Positions 36,125-47,760 of a stretch of DNA of 64,000 nt are shown here, piece by piece. The notes beneath the pieces were generated by a model. That model was not told the origin of the DNA. It made no database searches and saw nothing but the letters and a program-made list of their open reading frames with translations. Within the stretch, counting starts at the first letter, position 1; each line of letters starts with the position of its first letter. The stretch spans positions 1 to 64,000 of the forward strand of contig JACEEZ010006356.1 of the NCBI GenBank assembly GCA_016584305.1, given 5' to 3'. The position numbers were made by a program, and so were the translations under genes. The stretch comes from Chionoecetes opilio. Its lineage: Eukaryota; Arthropoda; Malacostraca; Decapoda; Majidae.

Positions 36125-36601
36125 ATGCATTCATCAACGAGAGTGGTGTTTCTTCCTCCCTCGGAAAAGGAGTTTTCGAGTTTGTTGGGTGACATTCCTC
36201 AATCAACAGGGAGTGGGCTAGACAGCATCAAAACCGCCAAATTCGCCACTCCCACTAGACTACATCAGCGCGGTGTTTTTTTTTTTAGTTCTCTCGCCAA
36301 TATAGCAAAAACTGCCGCGCCATTTTTGTTTCGAACCCTCGCCCCTAGTGCGATGAAATTTACACAGGATGTTATGCAAGATGTGAGCAGTGGTCAAAGG
36401 GGTCTGAGAGGTGCTTTAAAAAAGAGAGGAATCTAGGCTTTGAAGGGGGTTGGTAGTAGATTAATGAAAGGGGGCAAAAGGCGAAGCCAAAGATCAACAT
36501 CGAAGAAAATGAAGAAGAAGAAGAAAATTAATAATAAGAAGAAGAAGAAGAAAATCAAGGGGTGTAATAAAAGAATCATGGATGTCTTCAATGTGATGTA
36601 G
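36125..36601 (+). pseudogene. PX-like small basic core/membrane protein with in-frame stop
   Basis: ATG at 36125. Residues 1-45 are polar. A hydrophobic segment follows (LANIAKTAAPFLFRTLAP, about 57-75), then a region ending GLRGALKKRGI before TAG at 36434-36436. The same frame continues after the TAG for 55 codons with ALKGVGSRL and long Lys/Arg runs to a stop at 36599. Polintons and adintoviruses encode a small protein of this type (hydrophobic segment plus basic, Gly-Leu-Lys-rich tail), compared with adenovirus pVI/pX, just upstream of the capsid gene. The position agrees. The TAG may be a mutation or, less likely, suppressed. Confidence 0.55.
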
Positions 36602-36703
36602 TGTGCGCACGCGCGTGTGTGTGTGTGTGTGCCGCCACCACCAAAAAGGTGTTACATTTCTCTCGCGCGGGAGTTACAGCATCACCGCGAAGCGTTACAC
36701 ACC

Positions 36704-38056
36704 ATGGCTGCCCCCGCCACCGCCCCAACTGTTCCTGTTTCCGAATACGCCGCCAGTATTGTTAGCGAATTTCCAAGAATATATAGACAACGAGTAGTGG
36801 AAAGTTCTATTGCTTCTAAAACCCTCGTAGATATTCTACCTGTAAATTTGAATAGTCATGCCAGGTTACAAGATAAGTACTTAGAATTTCGTTTACCGGG
36901 TGTAAGAGGGTCTTTTATTGATCTTTCCAAACTGGTTCTTGAGTTAAAACTGAGTCTCACACAAGCTGATGGACAAACAAAGCTCGAAGAGGCAGTCAAC
37001 GCGACATATGTTAATGGAACTGCCAATACCATGTTTAAATCCATTCAGGTGTATATTGGCGATCAAATGGTGGAGACTAACCCATACTTTAATTATTGGT
37101 CGTACGTAAAGATGATAACAAGCCTATCACCGGTAAAAATCAAGTCGCTGGGAGAGGTGGGAAATCTCGTAAAAGATGACAAGAGAAGTAATGGGGGAGT
37201 TACAATCGACACTTTTGATGCTGGGTATTTTACTAATCTCTCTAACGAGGCCAAGAAAAAACTTAAAAACATCAAACAGCACGGTCTTCATCTCACATTT
37301 CCCATAATGTCAGATGTTGCTTCGTGTGATCAGTACTTGTGCGATGACATACCAGTGAGGATTAGACTAGAAGTAGCCAACGAGGCTTGGTATGTCAACA
37401 CAGACGGGGATGGTAGTGGGGTTCGGTCGCACATCGACTTTGCTAAGCTTTGGGTAACAAGACTCCAGCCTTATCCTTCCGCCCTTATGTCGCTTAATAA
37501 TCAACTCGAGGGGGGTATGAACACCAAGACGCTTTTTAACAAAACACTGTATAAGACTCTCGTTTTAGGAAAACAACAAACCAGTCTCATTTCAGATTTA
37601 CCCTGGGGAAATGTCATTCCTGAACGCTTATATGTGGTCATGGTTGATATGAATGCTTTTGCTGGTGCCTATAATAGGAACGGATTGTATTTCTCCAGTA
37701 ATAATTTATCTGAGATAACAGTCTCCGTTAATGGATTGAGTGTGTATAAGAACTCAGTCAGCTTTCCCCACGAATGCTCCCAAGCCTATTTCAATACTTT
37801 AGATAGTTTAGGGATAGAAAATGACACCTTGCTAGAATTTGATAGTTTTAAGAACGGAAGAACAATCTTAGTCTACAGTCTATTACCAGAAGACCTACCG
37901 GGCACAGTGCCGCTTGAACAAAGTGGTAACCTCCGAATCAGTTTTCAACTCAAGCAAGGGCTAGATCACAATCTCGTATTCCTTGTATTCGGGGACTCGA
38001 AAGGTGTGATCTCTATAAACGCCGAAAGGAATGTAGTTTGCGACACTAGAGCTTAA
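36704..38056 (+). CDS. Polinton major capsid protein (double jelly-roll)
   Basis: Intact frame of 450 residues. I start it at the ATG at 36704 (CACCATGGCT context) because the open frame upstream is a GT microsatellite. Recognisable family stretches include YLEFRLPG and SFIDLSKLVLELKLSL near residues 55-85, FKSIQVYIGDQMVE near 115, VRIRLEVANEAWY near 220 and a C-terminal LRISFQLKQGLDHNLVFLVF. These fit adintovirus/Polinton hexon-like capsid proteins of about 450-650 residues that assemble the virion shell. The gene lies between the PX-like and protease genes, the conserved morphogenesis order. A badly damaged copy is at 40348-41683 on the minus strand. Confidence 0.85.
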   Translation: MAAPATAPTVPVSEYAASIVSEFPRIYRQRVVESSIASKTLVDILPVNLNSHARLQDKYLEFRLPGVRGSFIDLSKLVLELKLSLTQADGQTKLEEAVNATYVNGTANTMFKSIQVYIGDQMVETNPYFNYWSYVKMITSLSPVKIKSLGEVGNLVKDDKRSNGGVTIDTFDAGYFTNLSNEAKKKLKNIKQHGLHLTFPIMSDVASCDQYLCDDIPVRIRLEVANEAWYVNTDGDGSGVRSHIDFAKLWVTRLQPYPSALMSLNNQLEGGMNTKTLFNKTLYKTLVLGKQQTSLISDLPWGNVIPERLYVVMVDMNAFAGAYNRNGLYFSSNNLSEITVSVNGLSVYKNSVSFPHECSQAYFNTLDSLGIENDTLLEFDSFKNGRTILVYSLLPEDLPGTVPLEQSGNLRISFQLKQGLDHNLVFLVFGDSKGVISINAERNVVCDTRA

Positions 38057-38072
38057 AAAAATATATAAAAAA

Positions 38073-38491
38073 ATGAACAAACAACAAATATTGGCGGGCC
38101 TTAGAGACACACTAAATTTTAACACCCTACATTTCCTTGGTTGTTTATCAGCAGATCAAGTAGCTAAATTAGATTTTAAATATATAAGGATGGAAAACCT
38201 ATTGTATTCATTGCTAATGTTTTGAGTACAGACCAATTAAGAATCATGGGACATTGGGTTGCTTTTTATATCACCGGGAAAAGTTTTTTTTTTTTTGACT
38301 CATATGCTTTAAACCCAAGACTGTATTCTAAGTATTTCTTATATTTTTTCAAAAAATATAAGGAATTTAACATTTTACAACTAAAAATGAGGTTGCAATC
38401 AGATAAATCATTAGTGTGCGGTGCTTATTGTATGCAGTTTCTGTATTTATGTAATCATCTAGGGCTAATTATGACATGTCAGTTAGCCTGA
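38073..38491 (+). pseudogene. Adenain-like capsid maturation cysteine protease (one frameshift)
   Basis: ATG at 38073, 16 bases after the capsid stop. The N-terminal 40 codons end in a shift near 38193, in an A-run, and the rest continues in another frame. The catalytic triad of the adenovirus-protease family can be seen: His in IMGHWVAFY, Asp in FFDSYALNP, and Cys in KSLVCGAYCMQFL. About 138 residues is short for the family (about 200), but the catalytic order is complete. The enzyme would cleave capsid precursors. The shift is in a homopolymer and could be a consensus error. A damaged copy is at 39911-40330. Confidence 0.8.
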
Positions 38492-39155
38492 GCTTGTATT
38501 TCCCCTCCGTTTCCCCGGGCTGGGGAATTCCCCTTGTGGCTGAAAAGCTCACAAGCTCCAGGGTTACGGTGGCCGTCTGGTTCAGATGAGAATCAGGGTA
38601 CGCGCCTCGAAAACACATAACTAGCGCGTTCCCTTTTCCACTCCACTGAACGTCTGAGACGAACGGACTTCTACTTAGTCTTCAAGGGACACCATAGCCT
38701 GTTGCTCCACCATGAGTGTGTAATCATAGTGGTACAACCCAGCGTCCGGAGTTTCGCCCAAGTTGGATACCGTTAGTCCGCGGAACAGGGTGGTTGGTAG
38801 TGCAACACCCCCCCCCAACGTGTGCTCCAGACTTCACGGAACCTGTTCCGGAGTCGCACCTCGCAGCATTTGTGGCCATGGGCATTGCCCAGGGTGCCCT
38901 CCCCAGACAAAGACACCGTATAGGTCCATCATGATCCGCTCGGCAGATTGGCCCTAAAAGATGCCTGGCCGCAATGGCCAAGCACTTCTACTCTGCAAAA
39001 GACCAGACCCAGATCTGGTTTATTCTCTACAGGCGGGCTGCTATCCCACTCTTAGTCAAGGCAAGGCAAAGCGAATAAGTCTCTTTACCTTGGTTCTGAA
39101 ACCTCACCGGGATTACCCAGAGGGACACACGCAACAAGAACAGTCTTATGTGCAA
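38492..39155. other. Palindrome stem, unannotated sequence downstream of the protease
   Basis: GC-richer, clean sequence forming the innermost 660 bases of the left arm of the large inverted repeat. Overlapping short frames exist on both strands (e.g. 38972-39079) but none resembles a known protein. Expected Polinton 3' terminal repeats are not present here. Confidence 0.5.
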
Positions 39156-39197
39156 ATAGTTAAAGTCTATGCGAAGACTCTACACTTGGCCTTGGCC
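39156..39197. other. 42-bp loop at the centre of the large palindrome
   Basis: The arms match outward from GACACACGCAACAAGAA/CTTATGTGCAA at 39122-39155 and TTGCACATAAG at 39198. The loop does not pair. Confidence 0.85.
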
Positions 39198-42100
39198 TTG
39201 CACATAAGACTTTTCTTGTTGCGTGTGTCCCTCTGGGTAGCCCCGGTGGGGGTTTGGAACCAAAGGGGAAAAGAGATTTATTCGCTTTTCCCTTTGGGGC
39301 CCTTGCCCTAAGAGTGGGTTTGAAAGCCCCCCTTTGTAAGAAAAACCCAGATGGGGGCCCTTGGTTTTTTTCAGAGTAAAATTGTTTGGGGCCCATTGCG
39401 GCCAGAAATTTTTTTGGGGCCCAATTTGGCCAGGGGGTTCATGTTGGACCTATGGGGGGGTTTGGGGTTTCCCCTTTGCCCTTGGGGAGGGCCCCTGGGA
39501 AATGCCCTTTGGCCAAAAATGCGGGCGAGGTGCGACTCCGGCCTTTCCCGGGTAAGTCTGGGCACACGTTGGGGGGGGGTGTTAAAACTACCCCCAAACC
39601 CTTTTTCCCCGCACTAACGGTATCCCCCTTGGGGCCCGAAACTCCGGACGCGGGGTTTTTGAAACCATATAAATTCCCAACTCAGGTGGAGCAACGGGTT
39701 TAGGGGTTTCCCCTTGAAGACTAGTAAATTCCGTTCGTCTCGACTTTTCAGTGGGTAAAAAAAGGGGCCGCTAGTTTGTTTTTTTTCGAGGCGTCCCCTG
39801 TTTCCCTCATCTGAACCAGAGGGCCACCGTAACCCTGGAGCTTGTGGGGCTTTTCAGCCAAAAGGGGAATTTCCCCCACCCCGGGAAAACGGGGGGAAAA
39901 ATACAAGCTCGGCTAACTGACATGCCCTAATTGCCCTAGAGGGATTCATAAATCAAAAATGCATAAAATAAGCACCGCACACAAAATGTTTATCTGATTG
40001 CAACCTCATTTTTATTTTGTAAAATTTTAAAATTTCCCCTTTTTTTTTTAAAAAAATTAAAAAATACTTAAAATACGTTTTGGGGTTTAAAGCATTTTGG
40101 TAAAAAAAAAAAAAATTTTTTTTTCCCGGTGATAAAAAAAGCAACCCTGTCCCATGATTTTTAAATTGGTCCGGGTACTAAAAACATTAGAAATAAATCA
40201 ATGGTTTTCCATCCTTAAAATTTTAAAAATCAAATTTTAGCTACTTGATCTGCTGATAAAACCCAGGAAAATGTAGGGTTTTAAATTTAGTTTTGTCTCT
40301 AAGGCCGCCAATATTTTTTGTTTTGTTCTTTTTTTTATATTTTTTTTTTAAGCTCTAGGGGCGAAAACTACATTCCTTTGGGCGTTTTAGAGATCACCCC
40401 TTTCGAGTCCCCAAATAAAAGGAAATAGGGATTGGGACTACCCCTTGCTTGAGTTGAAAACTAAATTCGGAGGTTACCACTTTGTTAAACGGCACTTTGC
40501 CCGGTGGGTCTTCTGGTAAGGCCAAAAAAAAAACAAAGGATTGTTTTTTCCCTTTTCTTAAACTATCAAATTCTAGCAAGGGTCATTTTCTACCCCTAAT
40601 TTCTAAAGTATTAAAAAGGGGCCTTGGACTTTCGGGGAAAAAGCTGCTGAGTTCTTATACACACTAAATCCTTAAACGGATACTGTTATTTTAGAAATTA
40701 TTACGGGAGAATACAAACCGTTCCTTTATGGGCACCGAAAAACCCTTCATACCCACCATGCCCACAATGGCTTTTCCGGGAAATGACTTTCCCCCCCGGG
40801 TAAATCAAAAAGGGAACGGTTTTTTTTTTCCAAAAACGAGAGTCTTATACAGTTTTTTTTTTAAAAACGTCTTGGTTTTTCTACCCCCCTCGGTTTTTTT
40901 AGGGGCATAAGGGCGGAAGGAAAAGGCTGGAGTCTTTTTTCCCCAAAAGTTTTAAAAGGGTCGATTTTCCGACCAAACCCCACTACCACCCCCCGTCTGT
41001 GTTGATTCCCAACCCCTCTTTGGGTTTCCTTCTAGTTTTCCCTAAACTGGTATGTCTGGGACAATACGGTCCACGAAAAACATCTGACATTAGGGGAAAT
41101 TTTTAATGAAGACCGTGCTGTTTGTGTTTTTAAGTTTTTTTTTTGGGGCCTCTTTTAGGGGTTTAAGTAAATACCCGCACAAAAGGGCGATTGTAAATCC
41201 CCCATTACTTCTTTTTGTCATCTTTTACGAGATTTCCACCCCCTCCCCGCGACTTGATTTTTCCCGGGGATAGGGTTGTTATCATCTTTAGTAGACCAAA
41301 TTAAAGTATGGGTTTTGTCCCCCACCATTTGATCGCCAAATACACCTGAAAAATTTAAACATGGGGTTTTGGGAGTTTTCCATTTAAAATTGTTTGCGTT
41401 GACTGCCTCTTCCCAGCTTTGTTTTCCCTCACTTGTGTGAGCTCTTTTAAAATCAGAACCGTTTTTGGGAAATACAAAAAAGAACCCCCTTAAACCCCCG
41501 GGAAACCCAAATTAAGTACTTTCTTTAACCTGGCATTACTATTCAAATTTTCAGGTATAAAACACGAGGGTTTTGAAGCAAGAAATTTCCACTACTCTTG
41601 TCTTATATTTTTTGGGAAAATTGTAACAATACTGGCGGGGTATTCCCAAAAAGGAACAGTTGGGGCGGGGGCGGGGGCACCATGGTGGGGTACCCTTCCG
41701 GTGATGCTGAAATCCCGCCGAGGAAAAGTAAAACCTTTTTTTTGGGGGTGGGGGGCACACACCCACACACACGCGCGTGCCCCCAAAATACATCCTTTAA
41801 GACCTCCATGGGTTTTTTTTTTACACCCCTTTTATTTTCTTCTTCTTCTTCTTATATTAATTTTTTCTTCTTCTTTTTCTTCGTGTTGACTTTGGCTTTG
41901 CCCTTTTTCCCCCCTTTTATTAAACTACCCACCAAACCCCCCTTTAAAGCCTAAAATTTTCCCCCTTTTTTTAAGCACCTCTCAGAACCCCCTTTTACCC
42001 CTGCTCAATCTTTCATAACATCCTGTGTAAATTCATCCCACTAGGGGCGAGGGTTCGAAAAAAAAATGGCGCGCAGTTTTTTTCTTATTGGCGAGAAACT

Positions 42101-43072
42101 AAAAAAAAAAAACCGCGCTGATGTAGTCTAGTGGGAAATGGCGAAATTTTGGGGGTTTTTATGCTGTCTACCCCCCCCCTGTTTTATTGAGGAAAGTCCC
42201 CCCAAAAAACTCAAAAACCCCCCCCCCCTTTTTTTCCCAAAGGGGAAGAAAACCCTCTCGTTGATGATGCTGAAAGTCAATGCACTTGTATTCTATTGAA
42301 AAAAATATTTTTTTTTAGTGTTTTAGGTAAGTTTCACCTAAATTGGGTCCCTTTCCCCAGATCAACTGGTGCGTAGCAGTACCGGTAGCTTCCCCTTCCC
42401 AAGGAAAGAGGGAGCAGCAGCTTCCTTTTTCCCCAAGGGAAATCTGCCCCCAATATTCCGAAAGGCTGTATTTTTCAAATCCAAACCGGGCGCGCCAAAT
42501 CCTTTTAGCTCACCCAAAAAGATGTTTTTTCCCCTCGTGATCCCCCTTTACCCCTTCTTCCTTACCCTTGGGGAAAAAAACTTTTCCCAATGGTCTTTTC
42601 TGCCCGGACATAACCGCCAACGTTTTCAAACACTTTTGAAACGTTTCTCGTCCCTTTTTTGCTTTTTTAAACTAAAATCAGTCCATTGACATAAAAGCCG
42701 TCTCTACTGTGGTCTAAAGAAAAATTTCGCCACGGGATTGTATTCCACAGAATCTCCCCGTCCAAATTGGGGTCCCCGAACCCCCAAAGTGGGGGAATTT
42801 TTTTTTTAACTCGGGGGGGGTTCTCTAACCCCCCAGTGAACCAACACTGCCTCTGTCGACCAATGACTCTGTTTTTTAAAATTAAAAAAATTTGGGTTTC
42901 CCCTCATCAAAAGATTGCATAGGGATAAACCCCCCCTCCAGGTCCTTTTGGGTATGCCATTTTTCCCTTAAAACTGTGGCGTTAGGGTGCCCCTAAAAAC
43001 GTGTTGGGGCAAAAACTGTCTGGGCGCTCTGCAAACCCTTTACGGAGATGAAAATGGATAATTTTCTCTGTC
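39198..43072 (-). pseudogene. Inverted, noisy copy of the macro, PX-like, capsid and protease genes
   Basis: Reverse complement of 35346-39155, with frequent homopolymer expansions. Protease copy about 39911-40330 (LQSDKHFVCGAYFMHF), major capsid copy 40348-41683 (ends in SFQLKQG and starts with ATG at 41683), PX-like copy about 41800-42270 and macro copy about 42330-43072. Gene order on the minus strand is the same as in the left arm. The errors are mostly run-length changes rather than random substitutions, suggesting an unpolished assembly patch over a young duplicate rather than long decay. Confidence 0.85.
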
Positions 43073-43854
43073 ATTTTTTTTTTTTTTTTTTTTTTTGGGG
43101 GGTGGGGGTGGGGGGGGGTGTGGCTTTTCACGCGCGGGGGCCCTCACTCTGTCTGTTTCACCTCTCCCTCTCGTACGCGGGAAAGATTCCCGAATGGTTA
43201 GTCTATTCACTAAGGGTGGATTTCCCTTTGGAAACGGCCCCCGATGCCCTAGGCGAGTAAAGTAAAAACGTCGCTGATTTTCTGATAAACCTCGGGCAGG
43301 GTGGGCGATGGGGGTGTACTTGCCTCGCCGCAGCCCCAAACCCTTTCGTTGCCCCGAAAAATATTCATATTTCCCTTTGGGTTTAAATCATCTCTTACAC
43401 AAAATATAGTCCCCTCAAAAAACGGTTTTTACCCCGAAACAAAATTCCAAAAACGTTTTTTTTTTTTTTTTTGGGGAGTTTACCTTTTAGGGAAACATAC
43501 TAAAGTTTTTTCCAAAAAATTTGGGTTTCCACAAAGGGGCCCCAAAGTTACGTAAAAAATAAAGGGCCGCCAAAGCTATAAAATGTTAAGGGGATCGCCC
43601 CCCCAAAATTTTTGTTTTCTTTATTATTAACCTACATCTTTAAAACTTGGTACATATATAAACAAGTAAAGAAATAGGGGTCGTCTTTGGGAAAATTTTG
43701 ATTTGACGCATAGAAAACGAGTTAGCGAAAGAAACGTGATTTTAGGGGGGTCCCCCCAAAGACTACTCCTCCGTAAATATCAGTCGGAGAGAGTGGGTAG
43801 AGGTGTCATTCGAAGAGGATAAAGCCGCTAGGACGTCAAGGGCGATTTTTTTTT

Positions 43855-44490
43855 TTTTCTAATTAGATAAAAAATTATAGCCCCTCAAAAATAAAAAAAA
43901 AAAAAAAAATTTAAAATTTTCTTTTTTTTTCTTTTTTTTACTTTGAGGGACTATTTGAGGGACTATACACCTATCTTATATGTGGGGAACAACATACTAA
44001 AAGTTTCCCAAAAAATTGATCACCACAAAGGCCTAACTATGACGTCATAAGACGATGACAGCCATCGCACTAAAAAAACCCACTATTTCCTTATTTAAAA
44101 GCTGTACTGTGGGTTTCAGAAGAGTTTCATTTTTTATACTATATATGTTGAATATAACAATTTTTATACAAAGTTTTATACAAACACACGGACAGGCGAG
44201 GTCATGACGTCATCAATGACGTCATGACATACATGACATTCTAAAATTATAGAATACACAGTGCATTTTAAGACCTATTCATCACTGAAAAACCGTGTCA
44301 GTTTAATGGGTCTCTATTTTCATCATCGGGACACTGCTTCCCTCACTCAAAATTGTCCACAGCCCTTCTTGAATGGCCCGCATACCCGTGAACAGATAAG
44401 TCCGTGTGTTTTGCAAGTGCCCGAAGTGTACTACAACCAACAGAAAAATTTGCAGTAAATTATTTTCAGAAGTTTTTCTGGCGCAGGTGA
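43855..44490. other. Interior of the TA-flanked element with several TGACGTCA palindromes
   Basis: TGACGTCA occurs at about 44041, 44206 and 44219 and again inside the right repeat at about 46551. A partial repeat of the subterminal sequence (GGGGAACAACATACTAAAAG, 43985) is also present. No coding sequence is recognised in this part. Confidence 0.5.
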
Positions 44491-44499
44491 AGTACCATC

Positions 44500-46145
44500 A
44501 TCACTGGAACTAGACTGTTGTTCTGCAATTCCCATCCCCATTCAGTAGTGTCCATGGCCTCACCATTGTCCTCCAAAGCACATCTGGAGTAACTCCGAAG
44601 GGCATGATACTTCGTTGCAGAGGAGGTCGGTGGCAGTCGTTCAGGTGTAATAAGCTTTTGGCTGAACCAACTTTTCGGCAGAGACTAGAATACCTCATTG
44701 CAGACAGATTGTCTCCAGGTTTCCCCCCGAACATGCCACCATCGCTTTACACCCAGCGTCTTCAATCTCAGCTATGTTTTTCTTAGGTGTGGTTAAACAT
44801 CTTAGCACAGCTATTAAAGACAGAGTCTCCCTTCAAAACCCTTTGTGTAGAGCGAGTTTTTTTTTTTCCGATTCCAAAAACCGCGGAGTGGTATCGCATC
44901 CCGTGAATGCATGCAGGAACAGAAAACTGCTGCAAGCCCATCGTTTCCAAGCAACTTTCTTCATAACCTTTAAATGTCGTATACTGTTTCAGGACTCCCT
45001 TTATCCGAGTAGAAATAAAGCTTGTTGCCATCGCTGGTTGACGCGTGATGAAATAACAACACCAAAAGATCTTTTACTTCGCCAATGAGACTAGTCCTTT
45101 TGTTGGATGACATTGACACTGCTGCCTTAACAATCTCCACATCTGCTCCCCCTCTGATTTTTATTACTTGCAACCTCTGTCCTTCATGCGTTGTGAAATC
45201 AATTGATAAGAGACTGTTTGTTCTCCACCCTTAGAAAGGAAATCCTCCTTTTTTTCCCCACAATTTCGTTCCTTCCGCAATGTTCACTTTGTTACTTGTT
45301 CGATTTTTGCGCCGTCTCTGATGGGATGTCCCTTTGTGTTTGGTCCTCCATGTACCATCAATACTATCGAGCCTTACCATAGTGCTTTACTGTGAAAGAT
45401 GCTATTCGTCAGCGATTGAACAATATGTCTTTCTCTGACCACTTTAGTCGATGGAGAAGAGAACCCCCCGTCAAGAACATTATGTTCCACTTTGGGACAT
45501 CCTTGAGTACTTTCGTCATCTGAACTCTGTTTTTTATAGCAGCCATCATTTTTGCTTTGTTTGGTTTTTCGTAGAGAGTTTTTTCCTCAAAGAGGATGGT
45601 GGGTATGGTGAAAGGTTTATGGGGCCTCACCTCATCAAGGGAAGATAGCAGTTTGAGACACCACAAGAAACCTTGGGAAAAAAAGAGCGGGGTCTATTGT
45701 TTTGTCCTTAGCAACGTAACTGTCACACTAGATGCCAGGGTCTTGGCTTTTTATTGACCGCTTGTACTTAACTGAAAAAAGTGATTGACCCTCCATTGTT
45801 GCCACTATTTCTCTGCCAAAGGTAAACAGGTTATGGACATTCACATCCTTATTTGCATGACACCGGTGATAATGTTGCGAAGAGACATTTCATCAGAGAA
45901 AGGTGAAAAGGTCTCGAGTTTTCTGCAATTTTCTCCAGGTCTTCACGATCTCTTCTCGTCCTTGACGGTCTTGCCTCCTTGTGTTGTTCCACTGGTGAAA
46001 AAAGCTCTGGCGAGTAAAAACCCCGCATTGCATCACTGTAGGAAGAGGGCACTGGCACAGACAGAGTCCACAAGGCCCTCTGAAATGTTCGGACATTCCC
46101 CTGCCTCTGGTGATTTCCCCCTGAAGTTTTTAGGGGGCGCATCAG
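44500..46145 (-). pseudogene. Decayed gene of unknown function in the TA-flanked element (possible PIN/FEN-like family)
   Basis: Minus-strand pieces, in N-to-C order: QSFFHQWNNTRRQDRQGREE (about 46040), VRPHKPFTIPTILFEEKTLY (about 45620), GGADVEIVKAAVSMSSNKRT then LIGEVKDLLVLLFHHAS (about 45130-45060), SAVFGIGKKK with VLKGDSVFNSCAKMF (about 44890-44800), and LSAMRYSSLCRKVGSAKS (about 44680). They recall a family of uncharacterised proteins multiplied in marine invertebrate genomes, in which I remember a 'GEDTDLLVLL' block and a 'TGCDTTSA' block resembling PIN/FEN nuclease signatures. The key acidic residues of that block are altered here. At least four frameshifts separate the pieces. Function not assigned. 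Confidence 0.4.
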
Positions 46146-46707
46146 AGCTTGCTCGATGACTAGGTCGCAACCAGGCCTGCCCAGTAAATGATCATTTTTG
46201 AACTTTTTACTGATTTTTTTTTTAAATTTCAGAGGAGGAAATAAAAAAAGTGCTTACTTAAATTTGTAGCCCAAGTCTTTCCGCATCCAATGATACCCCC
46301 TATCATCGCCCTACGTCAAAAACTCAAGGAGGAGTAGGGTTTGGAAACCCCCCCCCCCCTAAAATCACGTTTTTTTATCCGTAATTAGTTTTCTATGAGG
46401 AAAATCAATTTTTTTTCATGAACAAAAAGTTCTTTGAATTTAAATGTTACGTATATGTTTCCAACTTTCACGTTGTAGGTTCATAACAAAAAAATTGCCC
46501 ATAGGGGAACGATCCCTTAACATTTTATAGCTTTGGCGGCCATATTCTTTGACGTCACATTTTTGGGCCCTTTGTGGTAACCTATTTTGGTAAACTTTTT
46601 AGTATGTTTTTCCCTACATGTAATCTACCAAAAAAAACAATAAAACGCTTTCTTGGAATTTGTTCAGGGTAAAGGTTTTTTTTTTTCGTATTTTGACTGG
46701 ACTAATA

Positions 46708-47760
46708 GGCCTATTTTGTTTGCATCAGTAAATCAGGCAGTGATTGTTCAACAACAACACGCCATTCATAACTCAATAGGGTAAAAAATAAAGTCATGAC
46801 TGACTATCACAAGAGTAGGCGGACTTTTAGGTTTTCAGTGCATTGAAATGTGTACTCCTACCCGATATAACCAAGCTACCAGATAATAGTATGAAAGCTG
46901 AGCCTACCATCGTGTTCATAATACATTGCTGCATATCATGAGCATAAAAAAATTACAGTAAGACTTCACTAATATTAAGATAATTAAAGGAAAGTAAAAG
47001 AGTGTATAAACATTATTTCTTGCTTATTTTGCTTCAACTCGCTCTAACTCCATAAGTTTTGGTCACATTCAATTTTCAAGAACTGTTTCAAAATCCTTAT
47101 ACTTTTCCGCTTCCTGTGGTATGTAGCACGTACCAATAAGGAAAAGAGTAGGTGGTCAAAATGGCTAAGAAAGTTAAAACTACTACTGCAAACTGGCACA
47201 GTGACGGGTGAGCATTCCTATATAGGAGAGACTGTTTTCGGGAGAGCTATCAGAGGCTCCACCCGTCACGGCACCAGTTTGAAACAGTTTAACTTTCTTA
47301 GCCATTTTGACCACCTACTCTTTTCCTTATTGGTACGTGCTACATACCACAGGAAGCGGAAAGCTATAAGGATTTTGAAACAGTTCTTGAAAATTGAATG
47401 TGACCAAAACTTATGGAGTTAGAGCGAGTTGAAGCAAAATAAGCAAGAAATAATGTTTATACACTCTTTTACTTTCCTTTAATTATCTTAATATTAGTGA
47501 AGTCTTACTGTAATTTTTTTATGCTCATGATATGCAGCAATGTATTATGAACACGATGGTAGGCTCAGCTTTCATAACTATTATCTGGTAGCTTGGTTAT
47601 ATCGGGTAGGAGTACAACATTTCAATGCACTGAAAACCTAAAAGTCCGCCTACTCTTGTGATAGTCAGTCATGACTTTATTTTTTACCCTATTGAGTTAT
47701 GAATGGCGTGTTGTTGTTGAACAATCACTGCCTGATTTACTGATGCAAACAAAATAGGCC
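46708..47760. mobile_element. TA-flanked foldback element, 1,053 bp, with 500-bp inverted repeats
   Basis: Arms 46708-47210 and 47260-47760 are near-perfect reverse complements around a 49-base loop. The ends read GGCCTATTTTGTTTGCATC. TA flanks both sides (46706-46707, 47761-47762), and the other inverted repeat of the host element shows the uninterrupted site GGGACTATATTTTGTG at about 43395-43410. A 16-codon frame on the plus strand (47161) and a 40-codon frame on the minus strand (from 47307), both starting MAKKVK, span the loop; I see no protein function. Confidence 0.85.

Noticed and set aside
38716..39311. Several 60-116-codon frames in the palindrome stem
   Set aside because: Frames overlap on both strands, differ between the arms and resemble nothing I recognise.
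39198..43072. Reading the right palindrome arm purely as a fold-back read artefact
   Set aside because: The right arm continues beyond it into clean sequence with genes (ATPase, integrase, penton C-terminus) missing from the left arm, so a simple re-reading of the same strand cannot explain it, although misassembly remains possible.
47161..47307. Two small frames starting MAKKVK on opposite strands
   Set aside because: They are the same inverted-repeat sequence read from each side of the loop; 16 and 40 codons with no domain.
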